Origin: Oscillospiraceae bacterium
Lineage (GTDB): Bacteria > Bacillota > Clostridia > Oscillospirales > Oscillospiraceae
DNA: 33,814 nucleotides
Assembly (NCBI GenBank): GCA_016296635.1
Contig: JAEDIZ010000011.1
Coordinates: 1 to 33,814 of the forward strand
Reading direction: 5' to 3'
Shown: positions 1 to 7,273 of the stretch, piece after piece
Layout of the letters: every line of letters begins with the position of its first letter
Position numbering within the stretch: position 1 is the first letter of the stretch
Position numbers and translations under genes: made by a program
The notes under the pieces: generated by a model
What the model saw: the letters and a program-made list of their open reading frames with translations, nothing else
The model's database searches: none
What the model was told of the DNA's origin: nothing

Positions 1-164
1 CGGTATTTGTAGAAGGCGCTGCGGCTGATGCCGACAGCCTGGGCGGCGACATTGACCTTGTCGGTCTCGCCCGTCTCAAGCATCCGCTTGGCCTCGGCGA
101 CCTTCTGAAAGATCTCCGGCAATGCCGAAGCTTCCACGATATAGTATTTCGGTGTCTTTTCCAT
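1..164 (-). CDS. ACT domain-containing protein, UPF0735/PheB-like (5' part only)
   Basis: The first 54 codons of a minus-strand gene that runs off the left edge. The start ATG at 164 follows a GGGGAG ribosome site. The protein begins MEKTPKYYIVEASALPE, then a helix around KVAEAKRMLETGE and a helix-turn-helix-like VNVAAQAVGISRSAFYKYR. That opening is typical of the roughly 145-aa UPF0735/PheB family, in which a short DNA-binding-like N-terminus precedes a C-terminal ACT (small-molecule binding) domain. The ACT domain itself is outside the window, so the family call rests on the N-terminus. Function in this family is not settled; a role in aromatic amino acid regulation was proposed for PheB. 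Confidence 0.75.
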   Translation of the reverse strand, partial: MEKTPKYYIVEASALPEIFQKVAEAKRMLETGETDKVNVAAQAVGISRSAFYKY

Positions 165-277
165 AAATTTCTCCCCAGATGTGTCCTTGTGATATGGTCA
201 AGTGTCCTCAATATACGACCAACTATACAGCATTCCCATCAAAAAAGCAAGTGTATTTTTTCAGAAAGGAGCAGAAA

Positions 278-1357
278 ATGAAGGCAAAAAAAATCCGGCG
301 GACGGTGCTGATCGCTGTTTCCGCCGCACTTTGTCTGTGGATTTTCTTCCGTTTTCTGTTCGGGATCCTTCTGCCCTTTTTCATTGCGCTGGCCATTGCG
401 GCGCTGGTGGAAAAGCCGGTCACTTTTCTGCGGGAAAAAGCAGGAATCCCCCGGGGCGCAGCGTCCTTTTTTTGCGTGCTGCTGATCCTTGCAGCGCTGG
501 GTGCGGCGATCTTTTTCCTGTGCAGAGGGGTCTTATCGGAGCTTACCCGCTTTCTGCGGGAGCTGCCGTCCTTGGCGGAGGGGATCGCAGGGCCGCTGCA
601 GCGGCTGGAGGAAAAGCTCTTCTCGCTGGCTGACCGCCTGCCGGACGGCATCGGCTCCGGTCTGCACGCAGGGCTGGAACGCTTTTTTGCCAGCGGCGCC
701 GGACTCGGCGCGAAGCTCTACGAGTGGCTTTTCTCCTTCGCTTCCGGCTTTCTGACAAAGCTGCCCGCCACAGTTCTGTTTCTTGTGACAACAATTCTCG
801 CCAGCTTCATGTTCTGCTGTGAGCTGCCGAAGCTGCGCAGATGGCTGCAGAAAAAGCTGCCGTCCATCTGGCGCGAGCACATCTGCACCGTCGGCGAGCG
901 GCTGAAAAGCTCGCTGGGTGCATGGCTGAAGGCGCAGCTGAAACTGATGGGCGTGACTTTTCTGATCGTGACGCTGGGACTGATGCTGCTGGGGGTGGAT
1001 TTTCCGCTTTTGATGAGCCTTCTCATCACGCTGGTCGATGCGCTGCCCGTGTTCGGAACGGGCACGATCCTGCTTCCGTGGGCGGCGCTGATGTTCCTGC
1101 GCGGAAAAACCCGCATCGGTGTCGGCTTTACCGTCCTCTACGCTGTGGCGGCGCTGACAAGGCAGACGCTGGAGCCGCGGCTGGTCGGCAAGGGACTCGG
1201 TCTCAACCCGCTTTTTACGCTGGCGGCTCTTTATACCGGCTTTCGCGTCATGGGCGTGGGCGGACTGATTCTGTTTCCCATTGCCGCCATCTTCATCAAG
1301 CAGCTTTGGGATCACGCGGATTTTGGCGGTTTTCCGGGCAGACATGAAAGTGCATAA
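278..1357 (+). CDS. ytvI: Sporulation-type AI-2E family membrane protein (YtvI-like)
   Basis: A 359-aa polytopic membrane protein of the AI-2E transporter (PF01594) superfamily. I chose ATG 278 because AGAAAGGAG precedes it and the family begins with a short basic stretch, here MKAKKIRR; the open frame extends upstream to 179 without a ribosome site. Hydrophobic segments lie at about residues 8-45, 65-85, 165-185 and 225-340, with a long soluble loop of charged helices at about 90-160. The C-terminal block, with DALPVFGTGTILLPWA and LEPRLVGKGLGLNPL, is the conserved core of the family. Length and the GLNPLFTLAALYTGFRVMG segment fit the spore-former YtvI subgroup. Its transported substrate is unknown. 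It is divergent from the ACT-domain gene and lies just upstream of the pseudouridine synthase, which has its own promoter. Confidence 0.8.
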   Translation: MKAKKIRRTVLIAVSAALCLWIFFRFLFGILLPFFIALAIAALVEKPVTFLREKAGIPRGAASFFCVLLILAALGAAIFFLCRGVLSELTRFLRELPSLAEGIAGPLQRLEEKLFSLADRLPDGIGSGLHAGLERFFASGAGLGAKLYEWLFSFASGFLTKLPATVLFLVTTILASFMFCCELPKLRRWLQKKLPSIWREHICTVGERLKSSLGAWLKAQLKLMGVTFLIVTLGLMLLGVDFPLLMSLLITLVDALPVFGTGTILLPWAALMFLRGKTRIGVGFTVLYAVAALTRQTLEPRLVGKGLGLNPLFTLAALYTGFRVMGVGGLILFPIAAIFIKQLWDHADFGGFPGRHESA

Positions 1358-1365
1358 ACGCCCGT

Positions 1366-1394
1366 TTGACAGCGTCCGCCTTTGGTTGTATACT
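1366..1394 (+). promoter_or_regulatory. Sigma-A type promoter for the pseudouridine synthase gene
   Basis: TTGACA (1366-1371), a 17-nt spacer, then TATACT (1389-1394). This is close to consensus. Transcription would begin near 1401, so the coding start must lie downstream of the first in-frame TTG at 1382, which sits inside the promoter. Confidence 0.75.
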
Positions 1395-1441
1395 TGCCCT
1401 GCGGCAGCGAAATCCTGGCCGCAGAAAGGCAGGGATGCGGC

Positions 1442-2323
1442 TTGGTTTTAGAACATACGGCAGAGCGTGAGGCGCGTCTCGGCGCCGTTCTGCATACGGA
1501 TATGCAGCTTTCCACCGGACTCATCAAGAGGCTCAAATGGCAGGATGCGCTTTTCGTGAACGGAGAACGCGCCCATACAGACCGAATCGTCCGTCCCGGT
1601 GACGCGATCCTCGTCCGCATTGAGGAGCAGGCCGAGGGCTTTGACCCCGAGCCCATGCCTCTTTCCATTCTCTATGAAGACAACTGCTTTCTCGCCGTTG
1701 ACAAGCCTTCTGGCATTCTGGTGCATCCGTCGCCGCAGAGGAACACCGGCACCCTCGCCAACGGCATCCTTGATTATTTTCAGAAAACCGGTACAGCTTC
1801 CGCCGTCCATCCCGTCACAAGACTCGACCGCGACACCTTCGGCGTGGTGCTGGCTGCGAAAACGGCTCATATGCACGCAAAGTTCTGCGCGCTTCTGAAG
1901 CAGGGGCAGATGCACAAGGTTTACCTTGCATCGGTTTTCGGCTGCCCGGAGCAGGATGCCGGAACCATCGACATTCCGGTCTATAAGCTCGGAAACGGCA
2001 GTCTTCTGCGCATCGCCGATCCCCGGGGAAAACGTGCCGTGACCGAGTACCGCGTACTGCAGCGCTTTGAACACACCGCACTGCTTGAACTGCATCCCGT
2101 CACCGGCAGAACGCATCAGCTGCGTCTGCACTGCAAAACCGCCGGTTTTCCCATCCTCGGTGATCCGCAATACAACACGCCCGCTTCTGCACTTTTTTCC
2201 GCGCAGAACGGTCTTTTTACCCAGCAGCTTTGCGCCGCGGAGCTTTCATTTCTTCATCCCATGACAAATCAGCCCGTTGTAATCCGCTCCCGACAGAAGC
2301 CCATCCTGCCGGAACAGAAGTGA
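1442..2323 (+). CDS. RluA family pseudouridine synthase
   Basis: A 293-aa enzyme that isomerises uridine to pseudouridine in rRNA or tRNA; the exact target cannot be read from sequence. The start is set at TTG 1442, giving LVLEHTAEREARLGAVL, the usual RluA-family opening, because the promoter covers the upstream alternative at 1382; an AAAGGCAGGG stretch lies before it. Residues about 10-65 form an S4-like RNA-binding part. The catalytic domain carries AVDKPSGILVHPS, the catalytic aspartate motif HPVTRLDRDTFGVVL, then KVYLASV and the C-terminal PVTGRTHQLRLH. All hallmark residues are present and the length is normal for RluA/RluD homologues. It is followed by a strong bidirectional terminator. 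Confidence 0.88.
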   Translation: MVLEHTAEREARLGAVLHTDMQLSTGLIKRLKWQDALFVNGERAHTDRIVRPGDAILVRIEEQAEGFDPEPMPLSILYEDNCFLAVDKPSGILVHPSPQRNTGTLANGILDYFQKTGTASAVHPVTRLDRDTFGVVLAAKTAHMHAKFCALLKQGQMHKVYLASVFGCPEQDAGTIDIPVYKLGNGSLLRIADPRGKRAVTEYRVLQRFEHTALLELHPVTGRTHQLRLHCKTAGFPILGDPQYNTPASALFSAQNGLFTQQLCAAELSFLHPMTNQPVVIRSRQKPILPEQK

Positions 2324-2358
2324 CAAACAGCCGTTGGTCGTTTTCCTTGCGAAGCAAA

Positions 2359-2395
2359 AAGGGTCTGAGATCCGCTTTTCGGATCTCAGACCCTT
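2359..2395. terminator. Bidirectional intrinsic terminator
   Basis: A perfect 16-bp inverted repeat (2359-2374 with 2380-2395) around a 5-nt loop, with an A-run on the left and ATGTTTT on the right. It lies between two convergent genes, the pseudouridine synthase and the symporter, and can serve both. Confidence 0.88.
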
Positions 2396-2406
2396 ATGTT
2401 TTATCC

Positions 2407-3651
2407 TTATGCCTTGGTCTTGGTCTTCAGCTGTTTCTGCAGCCAGTCCTTGCCGTCGGCAAATCTGGAAACGATGTAGGACGCCACATAGTCGCCCGCA
2501 GCGTTGACCATGGTCGCGGGAGGATCGACGAGATTGCCCAGCGCAATGGCAATGGGGTATGCGATCGCCAGCTGATCCGGGAAGAAGATGGTGCAGAGCA
2601 CCAGCTCGCCCGTGCCGCCGCCGCCGGGAATACCGGACATGGCCACGGAGGAGAACACCGCAACGATGATCGCAAGGATCGCACGGCCGGTGCCGAAGTC
2701 CTGACCGAAGATACCGAACAGGAAAGCGACCTTCATGATGGCGGACATGGCGGAGCCGTCCATGTGCATGGTTGCACCCAGCGGCAGAACGATGTCGGAT
2801 ACTTCCTTGTTGATGCCGGTCTCTTCCGCTTCTTCCATGTTGGTGGGAATCGTTGCAACAGAGGAGCAGGTACCGAAGGAAACTGCTGCCGGCTTGAACA
2901 GATGCCTGAACATGATCTTGCCGGCGCCCTTGCCGCCGCCGAAGCGGGCATAGATCGGGAAGAAGATGAACATATAAGCGAAGCACAGCGCATAGTAGAT
3001 GATCAGCGTGCGGCTGTAGTCACCGATCAGTTCCGGGCCGTAGGTGGCAACCAGATAGGCAAAGAAGCCGAAGAAGCCGATGGGCGCATAGAAGGAGATG
3101 ATCTTGACGGTCTTCATGATGCAGCCGGTCACATCGGCAAGGATCTGCGCCGTCTTGGTTTCGGGGCCGCCGTTCATCTGAACGCCGAAGCCGAACAGAA
3201 TCGCTGCGATGATCAGAGGCAGGATCGCTCTGCGGCTCCAAAGCTCTGCGAAGTCGGGCTTCGTAAAGAAGTTGATGATCATGTCAGCCACGCCCAGCGT
3301 GCTGCCGACTTCTCCCTCAACGACTTCATACTGGCCCTGCACCAGCGGGATGCAGCGGACGATGGCATACATAATGACCGCTGCTATGGCAGCCGTTACC
3401 ATGAAGGTGATGATGGTCACGCTCATGACCTTGCCGGCACGCTTTGCGCTCTTCATGTTGGCAATGGCAGAGGCGATGGAGCAGAAGACCATCGGCACGA
3501 CCACGCAGAACATGAGATTGATGAATACCGTGCCCAGCGGCTCCAATGCCGTGGCACCCGGCCATACCGCACCGACGATGCAGCCGCCGATAATACCGGC
3601 CAGCATACAGATGATGAACCAGTAGTTCTTCCAGAAGCTTCCCTTTTTCAT
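2407..3651 (-). CDS. Dicarboxylate/amino acid:cation symporter (DAACS family)
   Basis: A 414-aa membrane transporter of the GltP/DctA/SstT superfamily (PF00375), which takes up glutamate, aspartate, serine or C4-dicarboxylates with Na+ or H+. ATG 3651 is chosen because GGAGGA precedes it and MKKGSFWKNYWFIICMLAG is a typical start. Family signatures are visible: the serine-rich re-entrant loop FGTCSSVATIPTN, the TM7 signature as HMDGSAMS (NMDGTA in many relatives), the second re-entrant loop SGIPGGGGTGE, and the TM8 block LVDPPATMVNAAGDY. Asp and Asn in this last block normally bind substrate. Substrate specificity is not certain. It lies downstream of dapF on the same strand but is separated by about 250 bp of palindromic repeats, so co-transcription is doubtful. 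Confidence 0.88.
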   Translation of the reverse strand: MKKGSFWKNYWFIICMLAGIIGGCIVGAVWPGATALEPLGTVFINLMFCVVVPMVFCSIASAIANMKSAKRAGKVMSVTIITFMVTAAIAAVIMYAIVRCIPLVQGQYEVVEGEVGSTLGVADMIINFFTKPDFAELWSRRAILPLIIAAILFGFGVQMNGGPETKTAQILADVTGCIMKTVKIISFYAPIGFFGFFAYLVATYGPELIGDYSRTLIIYYALCFAYMFIFFPIYARFGGGKGAGKIMFRHLFKPAAVSFGTCSSVATIPTNMEEAEETGINKEVSDIVLPLGATMHMDGSAMSAIMKVAFLFGIFGQDFGTGRAILAIIVAVFSSVAMSGIPGGGGTGELVLCTIFFPDQLAIAYPIAIALGNLVDPPATMVNAAGDYVASYIVSRFADGKDWLQKQLKTKTKA

Positions 3652-3685
3652 GATAAATATTCCTCCGATAAACGATTTTTGTTTT

Positions 3686-3868
3686 TGTAGGGCGCGATGC
3701 CTCGTTGTGATGTCCTGCGATATTTCATACGCAGGACCAGGCAACTGTCATTGCGAGCCAGTGAACGATTCCACCGGCGTGGCAATCCGCCTCTTTTTGT
3801 GCCGATATTGCAGCATGTTTCTCCCGCGCCGCAGGTATGCCTGTAGGGCGCGATGCCCTCATCGCGCC
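3686..3868. repeat. REP-like palindromic repeat cluster
   Basis: This gene-free stretch between the symporter and dapF carries two copies of TGTAGGGCGCGATGCC (3686-3701 and 3842-3857). The second forms a perfect 9-bp hairpin, GGCGCGATG with CATCGCGCC (3847-3868). Between them lies a different element (3748-3790), starting TCATTGCGAGCCAGTG and ending GTGGCAATCCGC, whose ATTGC and GCAAT ends are complementary. Both resemble dispersed intergenic palindromes of gut Clostridia. I see no open frame and no clear promoter here. Confidence 0.6.
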
Positions 3869-3904
3869 GTTTGGAATGCCGGCCCCTGTATGGCAGGGGA
3901 TTTC

Positions 3905-4735
3905 TTATAACTCTTCGTCTAAAATCTCACCCTCAGCCACCAGATTGGTCAGCCCCGTGAGATACAGGTTCGTCACTCGTCCGCTTTCCGTTTCCGCGTC
4001 GATGACGAGCGTGCCGCCTGCCATGCTGACCGCAACATTCTTTCCGCTGACAAGTCCCTTCAGCGTCAGCACCGTGACCACGCTGCCCGTGCCCGTGCCG
4101 CAGGCCAGCGTAAAATCCTCCACGCCGCGTTCATAGGTCTTTTCCAGCACGGCGTCCTGCCCGGTGATCTCATAAAAATTGACGTTCGCGCCCTTCGGGA
4201 AGGCCGGGTGGTACCGCAGCTTTCTGCCGAGCGCAAACAGCGCCCGCTCGTCCGCATCCGCAAGTCCCGGCATTTCCACCACCGCGTGGGGAATGCCCGG
4301 ATCGCCAAGCTCCACGTAGGAAACGGAATACGTTCCCCCGTCCGCCGTCAGCACTTCATCCAGCCGCACCACGCTCGGCGTGTTGAGCCGGATGCGGTAT
4401 TCTCTTTTGCTGATCCGAACGCCTGTGACAAGTCCCGCCGTCGTTTCAATGGTCTGCGTCGGCCCGGCATAGCCGTTTTCACAGGCAAAACGGCAGATAC
4501 ATCTTGCGCCGTTGCCGCACATTTCGCCCATGGAGCCGTCGGAATTGAAAAACAGCATCCGACAGTCGGCTTTTTCAGACGGCGCCACCGCCATCAGTCC
4601 GTCCGCGCCGATGGATCTGCGTCTGTCGCAGAGCACTTTTGCCATGTGCGGCAGCTGCTCGGGAGGGATCTTCTGTTTGATGGCGTCGAGAATGATAAAG
4701 TCATTCCCCGCGCCGTTCATTTTGGTAAACCGCAC
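3905..4735 (-). CDS. dapF: Diaminopimelate epimerase
   Basis: A 276-aa enzyme that interconverts LL- and meso-diaminopimelate in lysine and peptidoglycan biosynthesis, without a cofactor, using two cysteines. GTG 4735 is chosen as start: it follows GCGGAGGG at good spacing, gives the canonical MRFTKMNGAGNDF, and the promoter at 4772-4799 would start transcription near 4764, at or downstream of the earlier in-frame ATGs (4771, 4765). The first catalytic cysteine is in GEMCGNGARC and the second in FTLACGTGTGS; both are intact. Substrate-binding segments such as FNSDGS and GANVNF are present. Length matches the family (about 270-280 aa). It appears monocistronic and divergent from the zinc-ribbon protein gene. 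Confidence 0.93.
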   Translation of the reverse strand: MRFTKMNGAGNDFIILDAIKQKIPPEQLPHMAKVLCDRRRSIGADGLMAVAPSEKADCRMLFFNSDGSMGEMCGNGARCICRFACENGYAGPTQTIETTAGLVTGVRISKREYRIRLNTPSVVRLDEVLTADGGTYSVSYVELGDPGIPHAVVEMPGLADADERALFALGRKLRYHPAFPKGANVNFYEITGQDAVLEKTYERGVEDFTLACGTGTGSVVTVLTLKGLVSGKNVAVSMAGGTLVIDAETESGRVTNLYLTGLTNLVAEGEILDEEL

Positions 4736-4771
4736 AGCTTTTCCCTCCGCTTCCGTTTTGTACATTTCCAT

Positions 4772-4799
4772 TATATCGCAGCAATGCACAATGTAAATG
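4772..4799 (-). promoter_or_regulatory. Promoter for dapF
   Basis: On the minus strand TTTACA (4799-4794), a 16-nt spacer and TATAAT (4777-4772). The predicted start of transcription, about 4764, supports the GTG start of dapF. Confidence 0.6.
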
Positions 4800-4867
4800 C
4801 AAATTTGTGCTGAAAATATTGCAAAAAGTGCTTTCTGTATTTTCTGCTGCCGCAAACATTCCCATAT

Positions 4868-4896
4868 TTGACAATTCCGGCCGGCTGGAATACAAT
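4868..4896 (+). promoter_or_regulatory. Promoter for the zinc-ribbon membrane protein
   Basis: TTGACA (4868-4873), a 17-nt spacer and TACAAT (4891-4896), about 40 nt before the chosen ATG at 4936. Confidence 0.65.
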
Positions 4897-4935
4897 ACAG
4901 ACAATGATATGTTCCCTCCAAAGGAGATATGCGGT

Positions 4936-5556
4936 ATGCAGACCTGTTATAACTGCGGCAGAGAAGTTGAGGACAATGTTCTCATCTGCCCGGATTGCGG
5001 CGCTCTTGTCAAGCGCTATGATAAACCCGTCCGCGAGACGGAAACTGAGCTGTTAGTGAACAAAACAGAACCGGTGCAGCAGAGCGGTACTTATATTGTC
5101 CGGGATGCAGCCGGAAAGCTTCGTCTGCGCGGTCTTCTGAAAGTCCTGTGCATCATCGCCGTAGTGCTGAATATTTACTTTTCCTTCAGCCAGTTTCTGG
5201 TTCTGTGGCTCAGTGCCTCCGGAGATTTTTTTGCCGGCATGCTGTCGGAATACTCCGCCTTCGGCATCGATCAGGCGCTGATCGACATGATGCGGATAAC
5301 GGTTGAATTTGTCGGTCAGAACCGGATCTATGTTCTGCTGGTCGGCAGTCTGTTTCTCATCAAGGCCGCCTGCCTCATCTGGTTTATGATCTCCAAGCGG
5401 CGGCTGAGTCTGTATGCCGCAGGGACGGATGCCGTTTTGCTGGTGCTGATTTTCCTGTTCACCGGCGGCGGACTGACCGCCTTTGAATACGGACTGGATA
5501 TGCTGGTCATCCTTCTGCTGGCCGTCCGTCACGACTGGAAGTGCCTTCCCCGCTGA
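4936..5556 (+). CDS. Zinc-ribbon membrane protein of unknown function
   Basis: A 206-aa protein. ATG 4936 follows AAAGGAG at good spacing and lies just downstream of a sigma-A promoter; the open frame further upstream overlaps that promoter. Residues 1-25 form a zinc ribbon with CYNCGRE and CPDCGAL as the two CxxC knuckles. After a hydrophilic linker come four hydrophobic segments at about residues 70-95, 130-155, 160-175 and 180-200, so it is probably an integral membrane protein with a cytosolic zinc ribbon. Such proteins are common in Firmicutes and most have no assigned function. I do not recognise a more specific family. A hairpin (5578-5600) follows. Confidence 0.72.
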   Translation: MQTCYNCGREVEDNVLICPDCGALVKRYDKPVRETETELLVNKTEPVQQSGTYIVRDAAGKLRLRGLLKVLCIIAVVLNIYFSFSQFLVLWLSASGDFFAGMLSEYSAFGIDQALIDMMRITVEFVGQNRIYVLLVGSLFLIKAACLIWFMISKRRLSLYAAGTDAVLLVLIFLFTGGGLTAFEYGLDMLVILLLAVRHDWKCLPR

Positions 5557-5577
5557 TTCATTTCGCCATACAATCAT

Positions 5578-5600
5578 AACCACCGGCCGTGCCGGTGGTT
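5578..5600. repeat. Hairpin, candidate IS200 right end or terminator
   Basis: A perfect 10-bp stem, AACCACCGGC with GCCGGTGGTT, and a 3-nt loop. It follows the zinc-ribbon gene but has only a weak T-run. It has a near-copy at 6281-6303. Confidence 0.65.
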
Positions 5601-5683
5601 TGCACAAGCCCCCTTGGGGCATGACCCGGGCCGAGCCTATAGGCTTGTTGAATTGTCTGCCAACCGCACAGTTTTCCCGGGCT

Positions 5684-5702
5684 GCCCCTAAAGGGGCTTT
5701 TT
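5684..5702 (+). terminator. Short terminator-like hairpin beside tnpA
   Basis: GCCCC, TAAA, GGGGC (5684-5697) then TTTTTC. The region 5617-5689 can also fold as a longer structure, because GGGGCA...CCCGGG on the left complements CCCGGG...TGCCCC on the right. As read on the plus strand it would stop transcription before it runs into tnpA antisense. Confidence 0.45.
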
Positions 5703-5703
5703 C

Positions 5704-6180
5704 TTATTTGCCTTCTCTTACCGGCTCACCCGTAAACGGGTCGATAAACTCTTTGATACTGAGTTGATCTTCCGAATCATCCTCCTGTAGCTGGTTTCGG
5801 ATGTATTGCTCTATTGCGCGTTTATTTCTTCCTACTGTGCTCACATAATATCCTCTGCACCAGAAATGTCGATTCCCGTACTTGTACTTTAGATTGGCAT
5901 ACTTCTCGTAGATCATGAAACTGCTCTTTCCCTTGAGGTACCCCATAATCTGCGATACGCTGTACTTTGGCGGGATACTTACGAGCATATGGACATGATC
6001 CTTGCACGCTTCTGCTTCTATGATCTCTATCCCTTTGTACTCACATAGCTTTCGCAGCATTTGTCCGATATCGCTCTTGATCTTTCCGTAGATGACCTGC
6101 CGCCGATATTTCGGCGCAAATACGATATGGTATTTACATTCCCTCTTCGTGTGTGCTAAACTTTCTGTGTCGAGTTTCAT
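5704..6180 (-). CDS. tnpA: IS200/IS605-family Y1 transposase TnpA
   Basis: A 158-aa HUH endonuclease that moves the element as single-stranded DNA. ATG 6180 is chosen because AAAGGAGGAG precedes it and MKLDTESLAHTKRECKY is the common IS200 opening; the open frame upstream of it has no family match. The HUH motif is DHVHML (His62 and His64) and the catalytic tyrosine is most likely Tyr126 in EQYIRNQLQED. The block KYRRQVIYG, then PPKYSVSQIMGYLKGKSS and YGNRHFWCRGYYVSTVGRN complete the family signature. Length is normal (about 150 aa) and no defect is seen, so the copy may be active. Its ribosome site can be hidden by a leader hairpin. Confidence 0.93.
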   Translation of the reverse strand: MKLDTESLAHTKRECKYHIVFAPKYRRQVIYGKIKSDIGQMLRKLCEYKGIEIIEAEACKDHVHMLVSIPPKYSVSQIMGYLKGKSSFMIYEKYANLKYKYGNRHFWCRGYYVSTVGRNKRAIEQYIRNQLQEDDSEDQLSIKEFIDPFTGEPVREGK

Positions 6181-6190
6181 CTGGACTTGA

Positions 6191-6249
6191 CTCCTCCTTT
6201 GATTTCCTTTGCGTGGTTGGCAGACCATCCTCAGTATATCAAAGGAGGA
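6191..6249 (-). promoter_or_regulatory. tnpA leader hairpin that can mask the ribosome site
   Basis: In the minus-strand transcript, TCCTCCTTTGAT (complement of 6249-6238) can pair with ATCAAAGGAGGA (complement of 6203-6192). The second arm contains the Shine-Dalgarno sequence of tnpA. The 12-bp stem is perfect, with a 34-nt loop. Sequestering of the tnpA ribosome site by a leader stem is established for IS200 of Salmonella; here it is inferred from complementarity. Confidence 0.65.
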
Positions 6250-6280
6250 TATTTTTTCTTCGCATAGCTAAAGCTTTTTG

Positions 6281-6303
6281 AACCATCGGCACTGCCGGTG
6301 GTT
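6281..6303. repeat. Hairpin, candidate IS200 left end
   Basis: AACCATCGGC, ACT, GCCGGTGGTT: a 10-bp stem with one T-G wobble. It differs from the hairpin at 5578-5600 at only three positions. Confidence 0.6.
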
Positions 6304-6318
6304 TTCTTTTTACAAAAA

Positions 6319-6423
6319 GCCCCCCTGCCGGCGGCAGGGGGCCTTTCTGGATGGTTTGAGTTCTGTCCCTTCCGCAAAAAGAATAGGCCCCCGGTGGCCG
6401 GTTTTAGCCAGCCGCCGGGGGTC
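6319..6423. terminator. Tandem GC-rich terminator-like hairpins downstream of the histidine phosphatase
   Basis: Two strong hairpins follow one another: 6319-6342 (CCCCCTGCC with GGCAGGGGG, and GCTTTTTG next on the minus strand) and 6386-6423 (GGCCCCCGGTGGC with GCCGCCGGGGGTC, then TTTT on the plus strand). The first suits minus-strand transcripts coming from the phosphatase gene. The 150 bp from 6425 to 6576 hold no gene I can support. The interrupted minus-strand translation there (DLLRLQVRLLHEK, then ALQRIFQNPLRD) may be decayed coding sequence, but I cannot place it. Confidence 0.6.
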
Positions 6424-6576
6424 TTTTGCAACAGGTACTGCGGAATCTTAATCTCGCAAGGGATTCTGAAAGATGCGTTGGAGTGCCGGAATTTACTTCT
6501 CGTGGAGCAGGCGAACCTGCAGCCGCAGCAGATCAATGTCTTATGCGCTGAAAAGACTCATAAACAGATATCCTTC

Positions 6577-7167
6577 CTATTCAAAACTTTCCGTCATGCC
6601 CCATTGATGGATTTTCCATTCTCCATCCTGAAAGGACAGATGACTGACGCTTGCATTTCGAACGACAAGACGCGATTTGTCAATCGGAAATCCCAAAGCA
6701 TAGCAGAGCATGGCGTGCAGGACGCCGTCATGGGTTACACCTGCAATGGTGCGATCTCCCCCATCCTGCTCAAGCTTCTGCATAAAAGATGCTACGCGCT
6801 CAAACTGGTCCGTCTCATTTTCACCGTGAAAAAGGCGGTAATCTCTTTTGGCGAGGCAGTCCGGATACACATCCGGCTGCTCTTCCATACATTGCGCTCT
6901 GGATTTTCCCGTGAAATCGCCGGTATTGATTTCCCGGATCTGTGGCGTATACTCCGGCTGATATCCTGGAAGAGCCAGTTCAGCGGTCTGAACCGCTCTG
7001 GGCATATCGCTGCAGATCACTCTGTCAAAGTTCAGCGGCTGCAGAAGCCTGCCGGCGGAAACCGCCTGCCGGCGTCCGGTTTGCGTGAGATTCACGGCAG
7101 ACCATCCGGAATGAATATGCTGCGCGTTTGCCTCGGATTCGCCGTGGCGAAGGATATACAATTCCAT
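6577..7167 (-). CDS. Histidine phosphatase family protein (phosphoglycerate mutase-like)
   Basis: A 196-aa enzyme of the histidine phosphatase superfamily (PF00300). ATG 7167 follows CAGGAG at 7 nt spacing. The catalytic RHG motif is at residues 7-9 (MELYILRHGESEAN); the conserved arginine is in SDMPRAVQTAE, the glutamate in REINTGDFTGKS, and the second histidine in GVTHDGVLHAML. All catalytic residues are present. Such proteins act on small phosphorylated metabolites, and the natural substrate cannot be told from sequence. It resembles the alpha-ribazole phosphatase at 25569-26153 in fold, but the context here gives no B12 link. It is separated from the IS element by two terminator-like hairpins. 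Confidence 0.85.
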   Translation of the reverse strand: MELYILRHGESEANAQHIHSGWSAVNLTQTGRRQAVSAGRLLQPLNFDRVICSDMPRAVQTAELALPGYQPEYTPQIREINTGDFTGKSRAQCMEEQPDVYPDCLAKRDYRLFHGENETDQFERVASFMQKLEQDGGDRTIAGVTHDGVLHAMLCYALGFPIDKSRLVVRNASVSHLSFQDGEWKIHQWGMTESFE

Positions 7168-7273
7168 TTTGATTCTCCTGAAAAAATGAAGGCTTTGAAA
7201 AAAATGCGCCGAAAAGATGTCTTGCTTCTTCTGCGAAATCGGGGTAACTGATTTCCAAAAGGAGGCATCCGAT

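Larger units (their letters stand above)
5578..6303 (-). mobile_element. IS200/IS605-family element (IS200-like, tnpA only)
   Basis: A roughly 0.73-kb unit centred on a minus-strand Y1 transposase gene. Near-identical 23-nt hairpins, both beginning AACCA and ending GCCGGTGGTT, lie about 100 nt outside each end of tnpA (5578-5600 and 6281-6303), in the same orientation. Subterminal hairpins of like orientation are what the TnpA of this family recognises, so I take them as likely element ends, although either could be a host terminator. Inside them an 11-nt inverted pair, GTCTGCCAACC at 5655-5665 and its complement at 6215-6225, also flanks the gene. There is no tnpB, which fits the IS200 type. 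Exact ends are not proven. Confidence 0.62.

Noticed and set aside
1382..1441. Upstream TTG start for the pseudouridine synthase
   Set aside because: It lies inside a near-consensus promoter and adds 20 residues without family support.
2230..3690. A 486-codon plus-strand frame over the symporter gene
   Set aside because: Rich in His, Arg, Asp and Gly, with no motifs; it is the antisense shadow of a clear DAACS transporter.
6231..6536. A 101-codon minus-strand frame with Gly/Pro-rich sequence
   Set aside because: It is the translation of the tandem GC-rich hairpins and has no ribosome site; such spurious proteins are common around terminators of this kind.
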